Part shown: positions 15,893-25,312 of the stretch, one piece after another
Layout: every line of letters starts with the position of its first letter
Position numbering within the stretch: position 1 is the stretch's first letter
Source of the DNA: Desulfurococcales archaeon
GTDB taxonomy: Archaea; Thermoproteota; Thermoprotei_A; Sulfolobales; Desulfurococcaceae
Reading direction: 5' to 3'
DNA length: 36,830 nucleotides
Assembly (NCBI GenBank): GCA_027002875.1
Contig: JALWZC010000118.1
Location: forward strand, 1 to 36,830
Notes under the pieces: model-generated
What the model saw: only the letters and a program-made list of their open reading frames with translations
What the model was told of the DNA's origin: nothing
The model's database searches: none
Made by a program: the position numbers and the translations under genes

Positions 15893-18109
15893 TTGTATAA
15901 AAAACTGCTCGTCTTAACCACCATCGTGATCCTGTTAACAGTACTAATATCATCATTCTACCCCGCAGCAGCGATCCAGAGTGCTCCGAAAACAGCTGGT
16001 GAAACAGATAATGCGCTACCAGATATTACGGAGCTAGTAAAACCGTTACCAGTATGGACTCCAAGCCCTGGAGCTCCCGCTGTAGTTTTTCCCGGCGACT
16101 CGTTCCGAGTAGTATTCAAGGAAGACTTCAGCGATACGGTGAACACTGGGTATATTGTTAATATTGAGTGGGATGGTAACGCGAAGGAATTCCTAATTAG
16201 AAACTATACGGTAACAGTAACCGTTAACGGTAACACTGCTGAGGTAACTGTCCCTAGCAATACTCGTCCCGGCCTATACGATCTAGTATTAGTCGGCTCA
16301 GAGAAACACGTCATACCTAGAAGCGTATGGGTGATCAACGGCTTAGGGGACATCGTTAAATTAGTCCATATGAGCGACCTACACTATGGATCGGGTCACC
16401 CGGATACAGTGATCGGTATTAACAGGAGGTTCGCAGGCTTAATCCTAGCACAGGCTCTTTCACCAGACTTCGTAGTAGATACTGGTGATGAAGCGGACGG
16501 TGCATCCGTACAACAATACCTAGAATCCAGAGCTTTCCGTTATAGCTTCCTATACCCAGTACCAGTATTCTTAAACCCCGGCAACCACGACTGGCCAAAC
16601 AACAACTACTTCGTATACTATGGAGCAACTACTTGGTATAGGGTATTAGCCGGTAAAATATTGATCATCGGCACTAATACTAGGGAAGACGGATACATGG
16701 ACTGGAAGACACTGCAAGAAGTTGAGGGGATTCTCGAGGAATACAGGGATATACCAATAAAGATCATACAATTACACCACCCACTATTCTGGCACCAAGG
16801 ATTCATTAATACAACCTATAACTCCTCATTGATAAGTGATCCACACCAAAACCCCCAATCGATCCTAAGCTACTACTGGGGCGGAAACGTTACAGCCGCT
16901 AGGTATTTCTTGAAAATGGTTGAAGATTATAATGTATCAATAATATTTCAGGGACACATACACCGCGACCAATACAACATCTACTATTCTAATAGGACCC
17001 ATACAACAACATACTTCATAACAACGACTACACTCGGCCAAGGCACTGGTAGGTATCAAGGATTACAGTTCATCGAGTTAAACCTTACAAACCTAAACCT
17101 ATCCTTCCCCTATGCACCACCATACTTTACAGGGTTCAAGAACGTTTCACCAGTCCAAGTATATAACTCGATACCTGTAACAGAGCCAGATGTAACTCCT
17201 AACTGGAACGCTACAGTACAGGACGACATGTATTATTACGGCACATACTTCAAGGCTAGATGTGCCTACATATTAACACTAGAGAATAAGCTACCGGAGA
17301 TCAATATTGATAAAACACTCGTATTAAACTTCCCGTGGAAGGGTAGCTATGTTGGAGTAAAAATACTAAACTCAACCGGCGGAGCCGATGTAGAGCTTGA
17401 GGGGTACCGCTTAGTCGGGGAGAGGATGTTCCTAGCGGTACACCTTGTACTACCGCCAAACTCCTCCCTAAACTTCGCAATATATAATGTTGAAGACACA
17501 CAGCCGCCGACAATACAGTATAGCTTATCAATACCATACCCGCCAAGACTCAACAAGAACGTCAAGCTATTATTCAAGATAACCGATGACGCGTGGGGAG
17601 TAAAGAACGTCTCAGCATATACAATGTTAAACGGGCAGAAATTCCCACTCATAATAACAAGGTACAGCGGAGACACTTATAGCATCGTAGTAAAATTCCT
17701 AGGAGACCAGCCAAGAACCATACCGATAACAATTGTAGCATGGGACTATGCAGGGCATAAAGCAGAGCAAACATTCAATATAACATTCTACCCACCGGGA
17801 TACACGCCTACGACAACAACTACTCCAACTACTACAACGCCTACAACAACTACGACACCACCAGAGACAACGACAAGTCCAACAACCCCAACTACTACAT
17901 CTACAACGCCGACTACAACATCAACCACATCAACTACAACAACCACACCCACATCTACCACGACCACTACATCTACAACGCCAACCGCGGCATCTTCCTC
18001 TACGCCCCAGCAGCCTAGCGGTGGAGGAAACACCAACTTAATAATTGGGGGAATAATAGTAGCGATTATAATCATAATAATAGCAGCGGTATTCCTAGTG
18101 AAGAAATAG
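15893..18109 (+). CDS. Secreted, stalk-anchored metallophosphoesterase with Ig-like flanking domains
   Basis: 738 residues, predicted to face outward on the membrane. Order: signal peptide (1 to about 30, LLVLTTIVILLTVLISSF), a beta-sandwich-like N-terminal domain (about 50-150), a calcineurin-like phosphoesterase domain (about 155-400), a C-terminal beta-rich region including an Ig/Fn3-like segment (about 540-640, QPPTIQYSLSIPYPP onwards), a Thr/Ser/Pro stalk (about 645-705) and a membrane helix with a terminal KK. The metal-ligand motifs are intact: HMSDLHYG, DTGDEADG, NPGNHDW, QLHHPLFWH and FQGHIHRDQ. It differs from the other surface phosphoesterase in length and added domains. TTG 15893 is the only usable start, with AGGAGG at 15868-15873 and GGTG at 15879-15882 upstream. 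The substrate is unknown; the nearby ABC importer suggests a scavenging role. Confidence 0.87.
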   Translation: MYKKLLVLTTIVILLTVLISSFYPAAAIQSAPKTAGETDNALPDITELVKPLPVWTPSPGAPAVVFPGDSFRVVFKEDFSDTVNTGYIVNIEWDGNAKEFLIRNYTVTVTVNGNTAEVTVPSNTRPGLYDLVLVGSEKHVIPRSVWVINGLGDIVKLVHMSDLHYGSGHPDTVIGINRRFAGLILAQALSPDFVVDTGDEADGASVQQYLESRAFRYSFLYPVPVFLNPGNHDWPNNNYFVYYGATTWYRVLAGKILIIGTNTREDGYMDWKTLQEVEGILEEYRDIPIKIIQLHHPLFWHQGFINTTYNSSLISDPHQNPQSILSYYWGGNVTAARYFLKMVEDYNVSIIFQGHIHRDQYNIYYSNRTHTTTYFITTTTLGQGTGRYQGLQFIELNLTNLNLSFPYAPPYFTGFKNVSPVQVYNSIPVTEPDVTPNWNATVQDDMYYYGTYFKARCAYILTLENKLPEINIDKTLVLNFPWKGSYVGVKILNSTGGADVELEGYRLVGERMFLAVHLVLPPNSSLNFAIYNVEDTQPPTIQYSLSIPYPPRLNKNVKLLFKITDDAWGVKNVSAYTMLNGQKFPLIITRYSGDTYSIVVKFLGDQPRTIPITIVAWDYAGHKAEQTFNITFYPPGYTPTTTTTPTTTTPTTTTTPPETTTSPTTPTTTSTTPTTTSTTSTTTTTPTSTTTTTSTTPTAASSSTPQQPSGGGNTNLIIGGIIVAIIIIIIAAVFLVKK

Positions 18110-18127
18110 GATATAAGGGATTTGTTT

Positions 18128-18150
18128 AAAAAATAATTAGGATATTTTTT
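18128..18150. terminator. A6/T6 runs between convergent surface-protein genes
   Basis: AAAAAA at 18128-18133 and TTTTTT at 18145-18150 flank a short gap between convergent stops. Each supplies an oligo-T run on one strand, as expected for archaeal termination in both directions. Confidence 0.4.
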
Positions 18151-20959
18151 ACTTCTTCATAAACCACCATACTGCAACTATTATTATCACTATTATTATT
18201 CCAATAGTAGTCCATAATACTACTGGTGATATTCCGCCAGCTGGACTCGTTGTTGTTGGACTGCCTGCTGGTGGCTTCGTTGTTGTTCCTCCTGGGCTTG
18301 TAGTGGTTGGCGGTGTTGTAGTAGTTGTTGGACTTGTTGTCGTGGGGCTCGTTGTTGTCGGGCTAGTCGTTGTGGGTGTTGGTGTGGTCGTTGTTGGTGG
18401 GGTCCAGTTTGCTGGTGGTGTTTGTAGTTCACCAGTTGATAGTTTTACGCCGCCGATTACAGCTAGTTTACCCGTGTCGGCATCGTAGCTGCTGAGCATG
18501 TTGTACTGATCCTGCTCTGTTGGTGCTAGTAAGTCTACAATGTATGGGAACACGCCTGCCTTCAACGCTTTTTCATCGGCTCCTCCGAACTTCCAGTCTT
18601 GTGCTGTTACGTTGAATCCTCTAACTTTTAACGGTGCGAATCCATCGAATCCCGTTACCGCTACTACTGCGATCCAGTCTCCGATGTGGTCTACGTCGCT
18701 GAACACTGTCTTGGGCACTATTGCTAGGATTGAGTTCGTCGTATTGTCTCCCTGCACGACTAGTTTACCGTCTTCCTGTGATGCTATTACATTGTTTTGT
18801 GCATCATAGACTACTGCTTCCTGTCCCTGTGGTACTGGTGCTCCAGCCCATCCGGGCGCTAGTAGTATTGCGTAGTTCCAGCCGTGCCATATCCATACGT
18901 TTAATCCGTAGGTTGAATAGTTCTTTGGTAGTGTGTCGTCTGTTGTCAGTAGGTATATGTGTACGTACTGTACCGAGAACCCGTTGGGGCCGTTCCACGG
19001 GTTGTCTCCTAGGTTGTTCAAGACTACTCTGAAGAATATGTGGGTGTCGTTCATGCATACTCTAAACTTTACCATATCGAATACTCCAGGCTTGAACTCG
19101 TCGTGTAGTGGATAGGTTACTGTCCCAGGCCCCTTATCGTCTCCGGTCGGGTCAGTAATGTCTGCGATAACTGTTAGGCTCGGCGCAGCTGGCTTCAGCT
19201 TTATCAGGTAGTTGAACCACTTCACCATGTTCTTTATGAATTGTGGACCGTCTAGGCTCACGTTGTGGTATAGCCATGAATACATTGGCTCGTAGTCGCC
19301 ATACGGCGACTCACCGCTGACAACAATAGTTACATTGTTATCAGAATAATGTTCGGCGGCAACCATTACGAATGTGTGGTTTCCTGTACCCTTACCATAG
19401 TCTAAGGGGTCGTAGACTAGTGGTGCTGGCGGGTTGTTGTCTCCAATGTAGCTGGTGTTATAGCTCCACACGATCCTTATTAGTCCTGGGAATGTTTCGT
19501 TAACGGGATTATGATAATTACCGTTCTCATCAACCCAGATTACAGCGTCTGGACCGTGCATTAGTATTGGCTTAGTGATATTCTGGGTAAGCACGTCCGT
19601 GTGTAGGCTCGGCACGTTGTCGGGCATTACCCTTGTTAATACACGGTAGAAGGCTCCAGCGTTATTGTAGTCATCATATACTGCGCCATACTCGAGCCTC
19701 AGCTTTGCACCGATGAAGTCGAGTAGGTCATTACAGGCTTGTTGTACTGTTGGGCCCGATCCATAGTCGCTGTCTCCCGCCACCCACAGTATCTTATTAC
19801 CCTGGTTTAACCAGTTCTGTATAGCAGTCATCTCGTCGGGTGAGAAGCCCGTTCCCGGCTGTCCGATTATTAATACGTCGACGTCTGCTAACACGTCAGG
19901 CGTGATCGCGCTCGTTATCTCTTTCCATTTAACCCATGTAATATTGCCCTCGATATATGATAGGTACTTATCGTTTTCACCATGTGACAAATCTACTGCG
20001 ACAACCATTTTCCTAGCAGGTGCTGCAGGTGCTGGCGGTTTTATTAAATACTGGAACCATGTTATCATGTTCTTTATGAATTGTGGACCGTCTAGGCTCA
20101 CGTTGTGGTATAGCCATGAATACATTGGCTCGTAGTCGCCGTATGGTGATTCACCGCTTACAATAATTGTTACGTTGTTGTCCGAGTAGTGCTCGGCTGC
20201 TACCATTACGAAGGTGTGGTTGCCTGTTCCCTTACCATAGTCAAGTGGATCGTATACTAGCGGCGGAGGCTCGTTATTGTCTCCTATATAGCTTGTGTTG
20301 TAGCTCCACACGATCCTTATTAATCCTGGGAAGGTCTCGTTCACCGGATCGTGATAGTTGCCGTTCTCATCAACCCAGATAACAGCATCAGGGCCGTGCA
20401 TTAGTACGGGCTTAGTAATGCCTTGGGATATAACATCTGTATGTAGAGATGGTACATTGTCAGGCATTACACGTGTCAATACGCGGTAGAAGGCTCCTGC
20501 ATTGTTATAGTCATCATATACTGCAGCGTATTCAAGCCTTAGCTTAGCACCTATAAAGTCTAATAAGTCATTACAAGCCTGCTGCACAGTAGGACCAGAA
20601 CCGTAGTCGCTGTCTCCAGCTATCCACAATATCTTGTTACCCTGGTTTAGCCAGTTCTGTATAGCAGTCATCTCGTCGGGTGAGAACCCTGTTCCGGGTT
20701 GGCCTATGATGAGGACGTCTACGTCCGCTAGGACATCTGGTGTTATTGCAGTAGTTATTTCTTTCCATTTAACCCATGTAATATTGCCCTCGATATATGA
20801 TAGGTACTTATCGTTCTCGCCATGTGATAGATCGACTGCTACTACCAGCTTTCCGCCTGAATAGTTTATCGTGGGCTGTCTTAGTGCTGATGTGAAGGGT
20901 ACTGCGAGGGATATGATTAGTACCGTTAATAGTATTAGGAATAGTGCCTGCTTATACAT
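18149..20959 (-). CDS. Stalk-anchored surface protein with two near-identical 280-residue domains and a glucodextranase-C-like domain
   Basis: 936 residues. Order: signal peptide (1 to about 26), two tandem copies of a 280-residue unit (about 39-318 and 319-598), a domain resembling the glucodextranase C-terminal module (about 600-830; ADITDPTGDDKGPGTVTYP, GVFDMVKFRV, NPWNGPNGFSVQYVHIY), a Thr/Pro stalk, and a membrane helix ending WWFMKK. Each unit begins VVAVDLSHGENDKYLSYI and holds a Rossmann-like core (DVDVLIIGQPGTGFSPDE, ILWxAGDSDYGSG). I compare this with the DUF4350/GldG or class I glutamine-amidotransferase-like folds, without certainty. No nucleophile cysteine is evident, so a binding rather than enzymatic role is likely. 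Glucodextranase-C modules occur on archaeal and bacterial glycosidases, suggesting polysaccharide or envelope contact. It is divergent from the ABC binding-protein gene. Confidence 0.75.
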   Translation of the reverse strand: MYKQALFLILLTVLIISLAVPFTSALRQPTINYSGGKLVVAVDLSHGENDKYLSYIEGNITWVKWKEITTAITPDVLADVDVLIIGQPGTGFSPDEMTAIQNWLNQGNKILWIAGDSDYGSGPTVQQACNDLLDFIGAKLRLEYAAVYDDYNNAGAFYRVLTRVMPDNVPSLHTDVISQGITKPVLMHGPDAVIWVDENGNYHDPVNETFPGLIRIVWSYNTSYIGDNNEPPPLVYDPLDYGKGTGNHTFVMVAAEHYSDNNVTIIVSGESPYGDYEPMYSWLYHNVSLDGPQFIKNMITWFQYLIKPPAPAAPARKMVVAVDLSHGENDKYLSYIEGNITWVKWKEITSAITPDVLADVDVLIIGQPGTGFSPDEMTAIQNWLNQGNKILWVAGDSDYGSGPTVQQACNDLLDFIGAKLRLEYGAVYDDYNNAGAFYRVLTRVMPDNVPSLHTDVLTQNITKPILMHGPDAVIWVDENGNYHNPVNETFPGLIRIVWSYNTSYIGDNNPPAPLVYDPLDYGKGTGNHTFVMVAAEHYSDNNVTIVVSGESPYGDYEPMYSWLYHNVSLDGPQFIKNMVKWFNYLIKLKPAAPSLTVIADITDPTGDDKGPGTVTYPLHDEFKPGVFDMVKFRVCMNDTHIFFRVVLNNLGDNPWNGPNGFSVQYVHIYLLTTDDTLPKNYSTYGLNVWIWHGWNYAILLAPGWAGAPVPQGQEAVVYDAQNNVIASQEDGKLVVQGDNTTNSILAIVPKTVFSDVDHIGDWIAVVAVTGFDGFAPLKVRGFNVTAQDWKFGGADEKALKAGVFPYIVDLLAPTEQDQYNMLSSYDADTGKLAVIGGVKLSTGELQTPPANWTPPTTTTPTPTTTSPTTTSPTTTSPTTTTTPPTTTSPGGTTTKPPAGSPTTTSPAGGISPVVLWTTIGIIIVIIIVAVWWFMKK
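19201..20008 (-). repeat. Tandem intragenic repeat, second copy (C-terminal unit)
   Basis: Aligns without gaps to 20041-20848 at an exact offset of 840 bp. Runs of perfect identity (19226-19300 and 19920-19975) alternate with stretches differing at many third codon positions. Confidence 0.92.
20041..20848 (-). repeat. Tandem intragenic repeat, first copy (N-terminal unit)
   Basis: Partner of 19201-20008. The encoded units differ at only a few residues, for example TTAITP versus TSAITP, while the DNA differs at many synonymous sites. Confidence 0.92.
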
Positions 20960-21122
20960 GGTTTATCCACCCATAATTACTATGTTATACATTACCCTTA
21001 GCTATTTTAATCTTCATTGTCGTGTAATACCCAGAGTCCTTATATATGTCAACTTATTTGATCCGTTTAAGCCCATGAATAACCGAGCTCCTACACTGCG
21101 TGGAGGGTGTACAAGAGTATTG

Positions 21123-21185
21123 TTTAATTATATCTCCGTATTATCATATGTATAGATGAAAAAGTAATGTTTGAGAAAAGGGGTG
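21123..21185 (+). promoter_or_regulatory. Promoter and ribosome-binding site of the ABC binding-protein gene
   Basis: TTTAATTATA at 21123-21132 predicts a start near 21155, and GGTG at 21182-21185 lies 9 nt before ATG 21195. The 235-bp gap from the divergent surface gene (20960-21194) holds nothing else that I recognise. Confidence 0.5.
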
Positions 21186-21194
21186 TTTATAGGG

Positions 21195-22943
21195 ATGAGT
21201 AAGCAGTCCCTTCCTAGAATCGTATTATCAGTTATCCTCATAGTGTTAGTAGCGTTATCAGCTGCTCCACACACAACGTATGCTTTAAAAACATCCACTA
21301 ATGCCCAGTGGCCTTGGGGCAATAAACCAGAACCCTTCCCATGGCTAGACTACCTAGCATCACTACCGCATCCAACAGGGGTTACGCTAACAATTATTAC
21401 AAGGCACGAAAACACGATTATCCAGAAGACGATGGAGAAATTCTTGAACAGTGAGGTAGCTAAGAAGCTTGGAATAGTTAATATACAGACAATCTTCGCC
21501 GGCCCGGAGCTATGGGAGACATATATTAAGAAAGCATTGGAGAAGGGTAGGCCGATCGATGTTGCATGGGGCGGTGGACCGACACTATTCAACTACATTG
21601 ACAAGCTAGGCTATATAGAGCCCCTGGATAATACGACTCATCCAGAGTATAACGCTGTACTCTACGAGATGAGCAAGATACCGCCGAGAATAGCTGGTGC
21701 GCCGACATGGAAGGTTGGACCAGATGGATTTGTCCACTGGATAGGGGCAGCTATAAGTAGCTTCGGATTCACTGTAAACCATAAAGTACTAAATGATTAT
21801 GGAGTACCAGTCCCGAAGAAGTGGAAGGACTTAGCTGATCCGGTATATGCTAAGTACCTACCAGATGTTCCATTAACGGGTATAGCTGATCCAACTAAGA
21901 GCACTAGCAACACGCGTATGTACGAGATTATTCTGCAAGCTTATGGATGGGATGAAGGATGGAAAGTATTAACATTAATGGCTGCAAACGCTAAAATATA
22001 TGATTCAAGCAGTGGTGTTAGGGATGCAGTAATTCGTGGAGAAATCGGCGCGGGAATAACGATCGACTTCTACGGCTATACTGCAATGCATCAGAACCCG
22101 GACTGTGAATACATTATCCCACAGAATGAGAGTATTGTAAATGCAGACCCGATAGCGATACTAAAGAATACTAGATACCCAGTTCAAGCAGCGGGCTTCG
22201 TAGCATGGGTTCTCAGCGAGTACGGTGGACAGCAGATTTGGCTGGACCCCGACATTAACAGGTTACCCATAAATGCTAGGGTATTCAATACTACAGCCGG
22301 GCAGCAGAGGCCCGACCTACTACAAGCATACAAGAAGGCTACACAGTCTGGTATAATAGAGTTCAACGAGACTTTAGCGGGATTAACCGAGAGAGCAATG
22401 CAGTTCTATTTCAAAGCAACACTCGTAGATGCACACGACGCGCTACAATCAACATGGGCCGCCATAGCACAGGCTTACCTGAACGGGCAGCTTAAGGATT
22501 ATGAGTTCAACTATCTAGTGGATAAGCTGACGGAGCCTTTCCAGTTTAAGGATCCGTTAACCGGGAACCAGGTAACCTTTACATTGGACTACGCGATAAA
22601 GATCAATGAAAAATTGACACAAGCATCAATATATCAGGCATTGATGAGCGAGTGGACGGATGGAGCAACGCAGAGGTACCAGAACACGTATAACTTATTC
22701 CAGCAAGTGCTTAGCGGGCAGCTAGTAATAACCCCGACCACGACAACGCCGACTACAACAGCTCCGACAACAACATCGCCGAGCGGTGGAGCAACGACAT
22801 CGACGTCGGCAACAGCGACTACTCCTCCCCCAACAACGACTACTGGAGGAGGCGGTGGCGGGGAAACTATGCAGTATATTATCGCTGCTATAGTCGTCAT
22901 TATCCTAGCCGCAATAGTGGGATGGTACTATACGAAGAAGTAG
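21195..22943 (+). CDS. ABC importer substrate-binding protein (FbpA/AfuA superfamily), stalk-anchored
   Basis: 582 residues. The signal segment (RIVLSVILIVLVALSAAP) is followed by a bilobal solute-binding domain from about residue 55 (TLTIITRHENTII, DVAWGGGPTLFNYIDK, FGFTVNHKVL, SSSGVRDAVIRGEIGAG), a helical region, a Thr/Ser/Pro and Gly stalk, and a C-terminal membrane helix ending WYYTKK. The closest family is the binding component labelled Fe3+ transport (COG1840). That superfamily also includes AfuA-type hexose-phosphate binders, and the paired tyrosines of iron-binding FbpA are not evident, so iron is not assured. The start is ATG 21195 (GGTG 9 nt upstream); the TTG at 21171 has no such site. 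The permease and ATPase genes follow on the same strand behind their own TATA box. Confidence 0.87.
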   Translation: MSKQSLPRIVLSVILIVLVALSAAPHTTYALKTSTNAQWPWGNKPEPFPWLDYLASLPHPTGVTLTIITRHENTIIQKTMEKFLNSEVAKKLGIVNIQTIFAGPELWETYIKKALEKGRPIDVAWGGGPTLFNYIDKLGYIEPLDNTTHPEYNAVLYEMSKIPPRIAGAPTWKVGPDGFVHWIGAAISSFGFTVNHKVLNDYGVPVPKKWKDLADPVYAKYLPDVPLTGIADPTKSTSNTRMYEIILQAYGWDEGWKVLTLMAANAKIYDSSSGVRDAVIRGEIGAGITIDFYGYTAMHQNPDCEYIIPQNESIVNADPIAILKNTRYPVQAAGFVAWVLSEYGGQQIWLDPDINRLPINARVFNTTAGQQRPDLLQAYKKATQSGIIEFNETLAGLTERAMQFYFKATLVDAHDALQSTWAAIAQAYLNGQLKDYEFNYLVDKLTEPFQFKDPLTGNQVTFTLDYAIKINEKLTQASIYQALMSEWTDGATQRYQNTYNLFQQVLSGQLVITPTTTTPTTTAPTTTSPSGGATTSTSATATTPPPTTTTGGGGGGETMQYIIAAIVVIILAAIVGWYYTKK

Positions 22944-22977
22944 GCGGGAACCCTAGTTTAGGAATAGAAATTAATAC

Positions 22978-22986
22978 TTTTTATAT
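22978..22986 (+). promoter_or_regulatory. TATA box before the permease-ATPase operon
   Basis: TTTTTATAT at 22978-22986 predicts a transcript start near 23009, about 50 nt before the permease start. It would allow separate transcription of permease and ATPase from the binding protein. Confidence 0.45.
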
Positions 22987-23059
22987 CACAATTTTATTCA
23001 AGGATTAATTGGGATAAGGGGTATTTCAGGGTTATACTTGCTGGTCTAGGCTGGTAGAA

Positions 23060-25270
23060 GTGCCTAAAAGAATACTCACTACGAAGGATGTTTATATTGC
23101 TGGTTTCTTCCTAGCAGTAGTATACCTCCTCTTTGAAAACGTCCTAACAGGCCCTGCAGAGTTTGCCCTATGGCTTTTCGGTATTTTCTGGGCTTACCTC
23201 CTAGTACTCAGGGGTTTAGATTATTACCGTATAATATTTAGTTTCTCGCAGAGCTTCCTAGTAATAATAGGTTTTATCTATGATTTCTTCGTAATCGTGC
23301 TTAGAATACCCGGCTTACCGAGAGCACTAGCATTATTCCTATTACCCTTAATGACCGTTGCAACAATAGCGTATTTTAAGGAAAACATTATAGCACCGAT
23401 GAGGGAGAGGAAGCTAATACACTTAAAAGTACCCTTCTCCAAGAAGATTAAGGCAGCGGTTTTCAAGTTAGACCCTATAATGTGGGTATTCATAATTGTG
23501 GGTTCAATAATACTCGTAGTATTCCTGCTAGTACCGGTTCTCATGATGTTGATCAACGCATTCATAGTACCGCCGAATATTGGGGATATATTCTATAACT
23601 TCGAGAGAATATTCACTGTTCCAAGCAGGTATGTAAGGATCAACCCATTACCCGGTGAAACATTTTATCGACCTATACCATTATCCGATGGAACGGTTGA
23701 GTACGTTATAACTGGAGTAAACCACGGTATACTATTGAATAGCTTGATAAATGCAACATTCGTAACAACGGTTGCGACTTTCCTAGGTATCATAGTTGCA
23801 TTTGTCCTAGCAAGATACAGCTTCCCAGGTAGGACGCTTGTTAGGATACTCGCTATGATACCATTATTCGTAACACCCTTCGTAAACGCCTATGTGATCA
23901 GTATACTCTTCGGCCCACAGGGACCAATATCATGGATTACACAAGCATTATTCGGATTCAAAATATGGATTAAGGGTTTGGCCGGAGTAGCACTAGCGCA
24001 GACAATGGCTTTCTACCCAATAGTATACATGAATGCTTACTCGAGCTTCATCAATATTGATCCAAGCATGGAGGAGCAAGCCGAAAACCTCGGATCGAAG
24101 GGCTTAAAGCTATTCTTAACAGTTACACTACCCCTAGCACTACCGGGAATAGTTGCTGGTTCAATACTCGTATTCATATTCAGCCTGGAAGACCTTGGAG
24201 CACCGATAGTATTTCAGGAATCTAGGCTTATGAGCTACCAGATATATAGTAGCTTTACATCCGAGACCGGAATTGTTTCACCGGAGATAGCTGCGCTTGG
24301 ATTCGTAATGCTCTTCATCGCTGTGCTGGGATTCATAGCGATCCGTAGCTATGTGGGTATGAGATCATACGCTATGATCAGCAGGGGCGGTAGGTGGACT
24401 ATACGCGAGAGGAGACTCGGCCCACTAGGCCTCGCAGTTGTCTACTTTGTCCTAGTACCATTGATAATATTCACAGCCTTACCGCAGATAGGCGTTGTAT
24501 TATTAGCGTTCAACATAATTCCGCCCTCAGGCTTCACGTTCCAGTGGGATAAAGCTACTCCGCAATATTTTCTACAGATATTCGAGGATCCAAGGATCTT
24601 CATCTATATACGCAACACTTTAACCTATGCGTTAGCGGCTGTAGCGATCGCGGTTACTATAGCCATTATGATCGCGTATAGTGTTAGCAGGGTTAAGATA
24701 AAAGTTGTAACTCCAACGCTGGACACGCTGTCAACTATACCCTTAGCTATTCCGGGGCTAGTAATAGCACTCGGATACTATTTCTTCTATAGCACATTCT
24801 TTCCGGGAACACCCTTAGACCCGACTACTGGCCCGACTGTTTTCCAGGCGTGGATAGTATTGATCATAGCTTATAGTATCCGTAAACTACCATTCGTGAC
24901 AAGATCCGTTTTCGCGGGATTCCAGCAGATACACCACGCGTTGGAGGAGGCAGCGTTAAACCTTGGAGCATCCCGTTCAAAGGTTATATTCGGCGTTGTA
25001 ATGCCGATGATATTCACATACATACTTAGCGGTGCGATCATAGGCTTCATCTATATTACAACAGAGGTAAGCACTAGTATTACTATTGGAGGCCTTAATA
25101 GCCAGCAGGCGCCTATGACTTTCTTCATGATGAACGTGTATAAGGGTACTACTCCTAAGGGCGTACAATTAGCTGCATCGATGGGTGTACTGCTCATTCT
25201 CTTCCAGCTAATCGCTATACTGATCGTAGTACTCGTATTCAAGCAGAGGTATGCATTCATAGGTGTGTAG
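23060..25270 (+). CDS. ABC importer permease, two fused membrane domains (FbpB/AfuB type)
   Basis: 736 residues, a single chain carrying two MetI-like permease units. About four hydrophobic segments precede residue 120, then come the first unit (about 140-430) and the second (about 450-735). Each unit has the cytoplasmic EAA-type loop that contacts the ATPase: EEQAENLGSKGLKLFLTVTL with LPLALPG in the first, and LEEAALNLGASRSKVIFGVV in the second. Fused double permeases are typical of the iron/sugar-phosphate/thiamine branch of importers. The extra N-terminal helices are additional to the usual ~12. The start is GTG 23060. The ATPase gene begins 42 nt after the stop. Confidence 0.92.
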   Translation: MPKRILTTKDVYIAGFFLAVVYLLFENVLTGPAEFALWLFGIFWAYLLVLRGLDYYRIIFSFSQSFLVIIGFIYDFFVIVLRIPGLPRALALFLLPLMTVATIAYFKENIIAPMRERKLIHLKVPFSKKIKAAVFKLDPIMWVFIIVGSIILVVFLLVPVLMMLINAFIVPPNIGDIFYNFERIFTVPSRYVRINPLPGETFYRPIPLSDGTVEYVITGVNHGILLNSLINATFVTTVATFLGIIVAFVLARYSFPGRTLVRILAMIPLFVTPFVNAYVISILFGPQGPISWITQALFGFKIWIKGLAGVALAQTMAFYPIVYMNAYSSFINIDPSMEEQAENLGSKGLKLFLTVTLPLALPGIVAGSILVFIFSLEDLGAPIVFQESRLMSYQIYSSFTSETGIVSPEIAALGFVMLFIAVLGFIAIRSYVGMRSYAMISRGGRWTIRERRLGPLGLAVVYFVLVPLIIFTALPQIGVVLLAFNIIPPSGFTFQWDKATPQYFLQIFEDPRIFIYIRNTLTYALAAVAIAVTIAIMIAYSVSRVKIKVVTPTLDTLSTIPLAIPGLVIALGYYFFYSTFFPGTPLDPTTGPTVFQAWIVLIIAYSIRKLPFVTRSVFAGFQQIHHALEEAALNLGASRSKVIFGVVMPMIFTYILSGAIIGFIYITTEVSTSITIGGLNSQQAPMTFFMMNVYKGTTPKGVQLAASMGVLLILFQLIAILIVVLVFKQRYAFIGV

Positions 25271-25312
25271 AGCATGTATAATATAATATGGGTTTAGGGG
25301 TTTAGAGTAGAG

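Noticed and set aside
17788-18075. Minus-strand Val-rich ORF opposite the Thr-rich stalk (and a similar one at 18303-18488 plus)
   Set aside because: These are mirror images of ACN-rich stalk codons, giving poly-Val/Gly; they have no start signal and lie wholly inside real genes.
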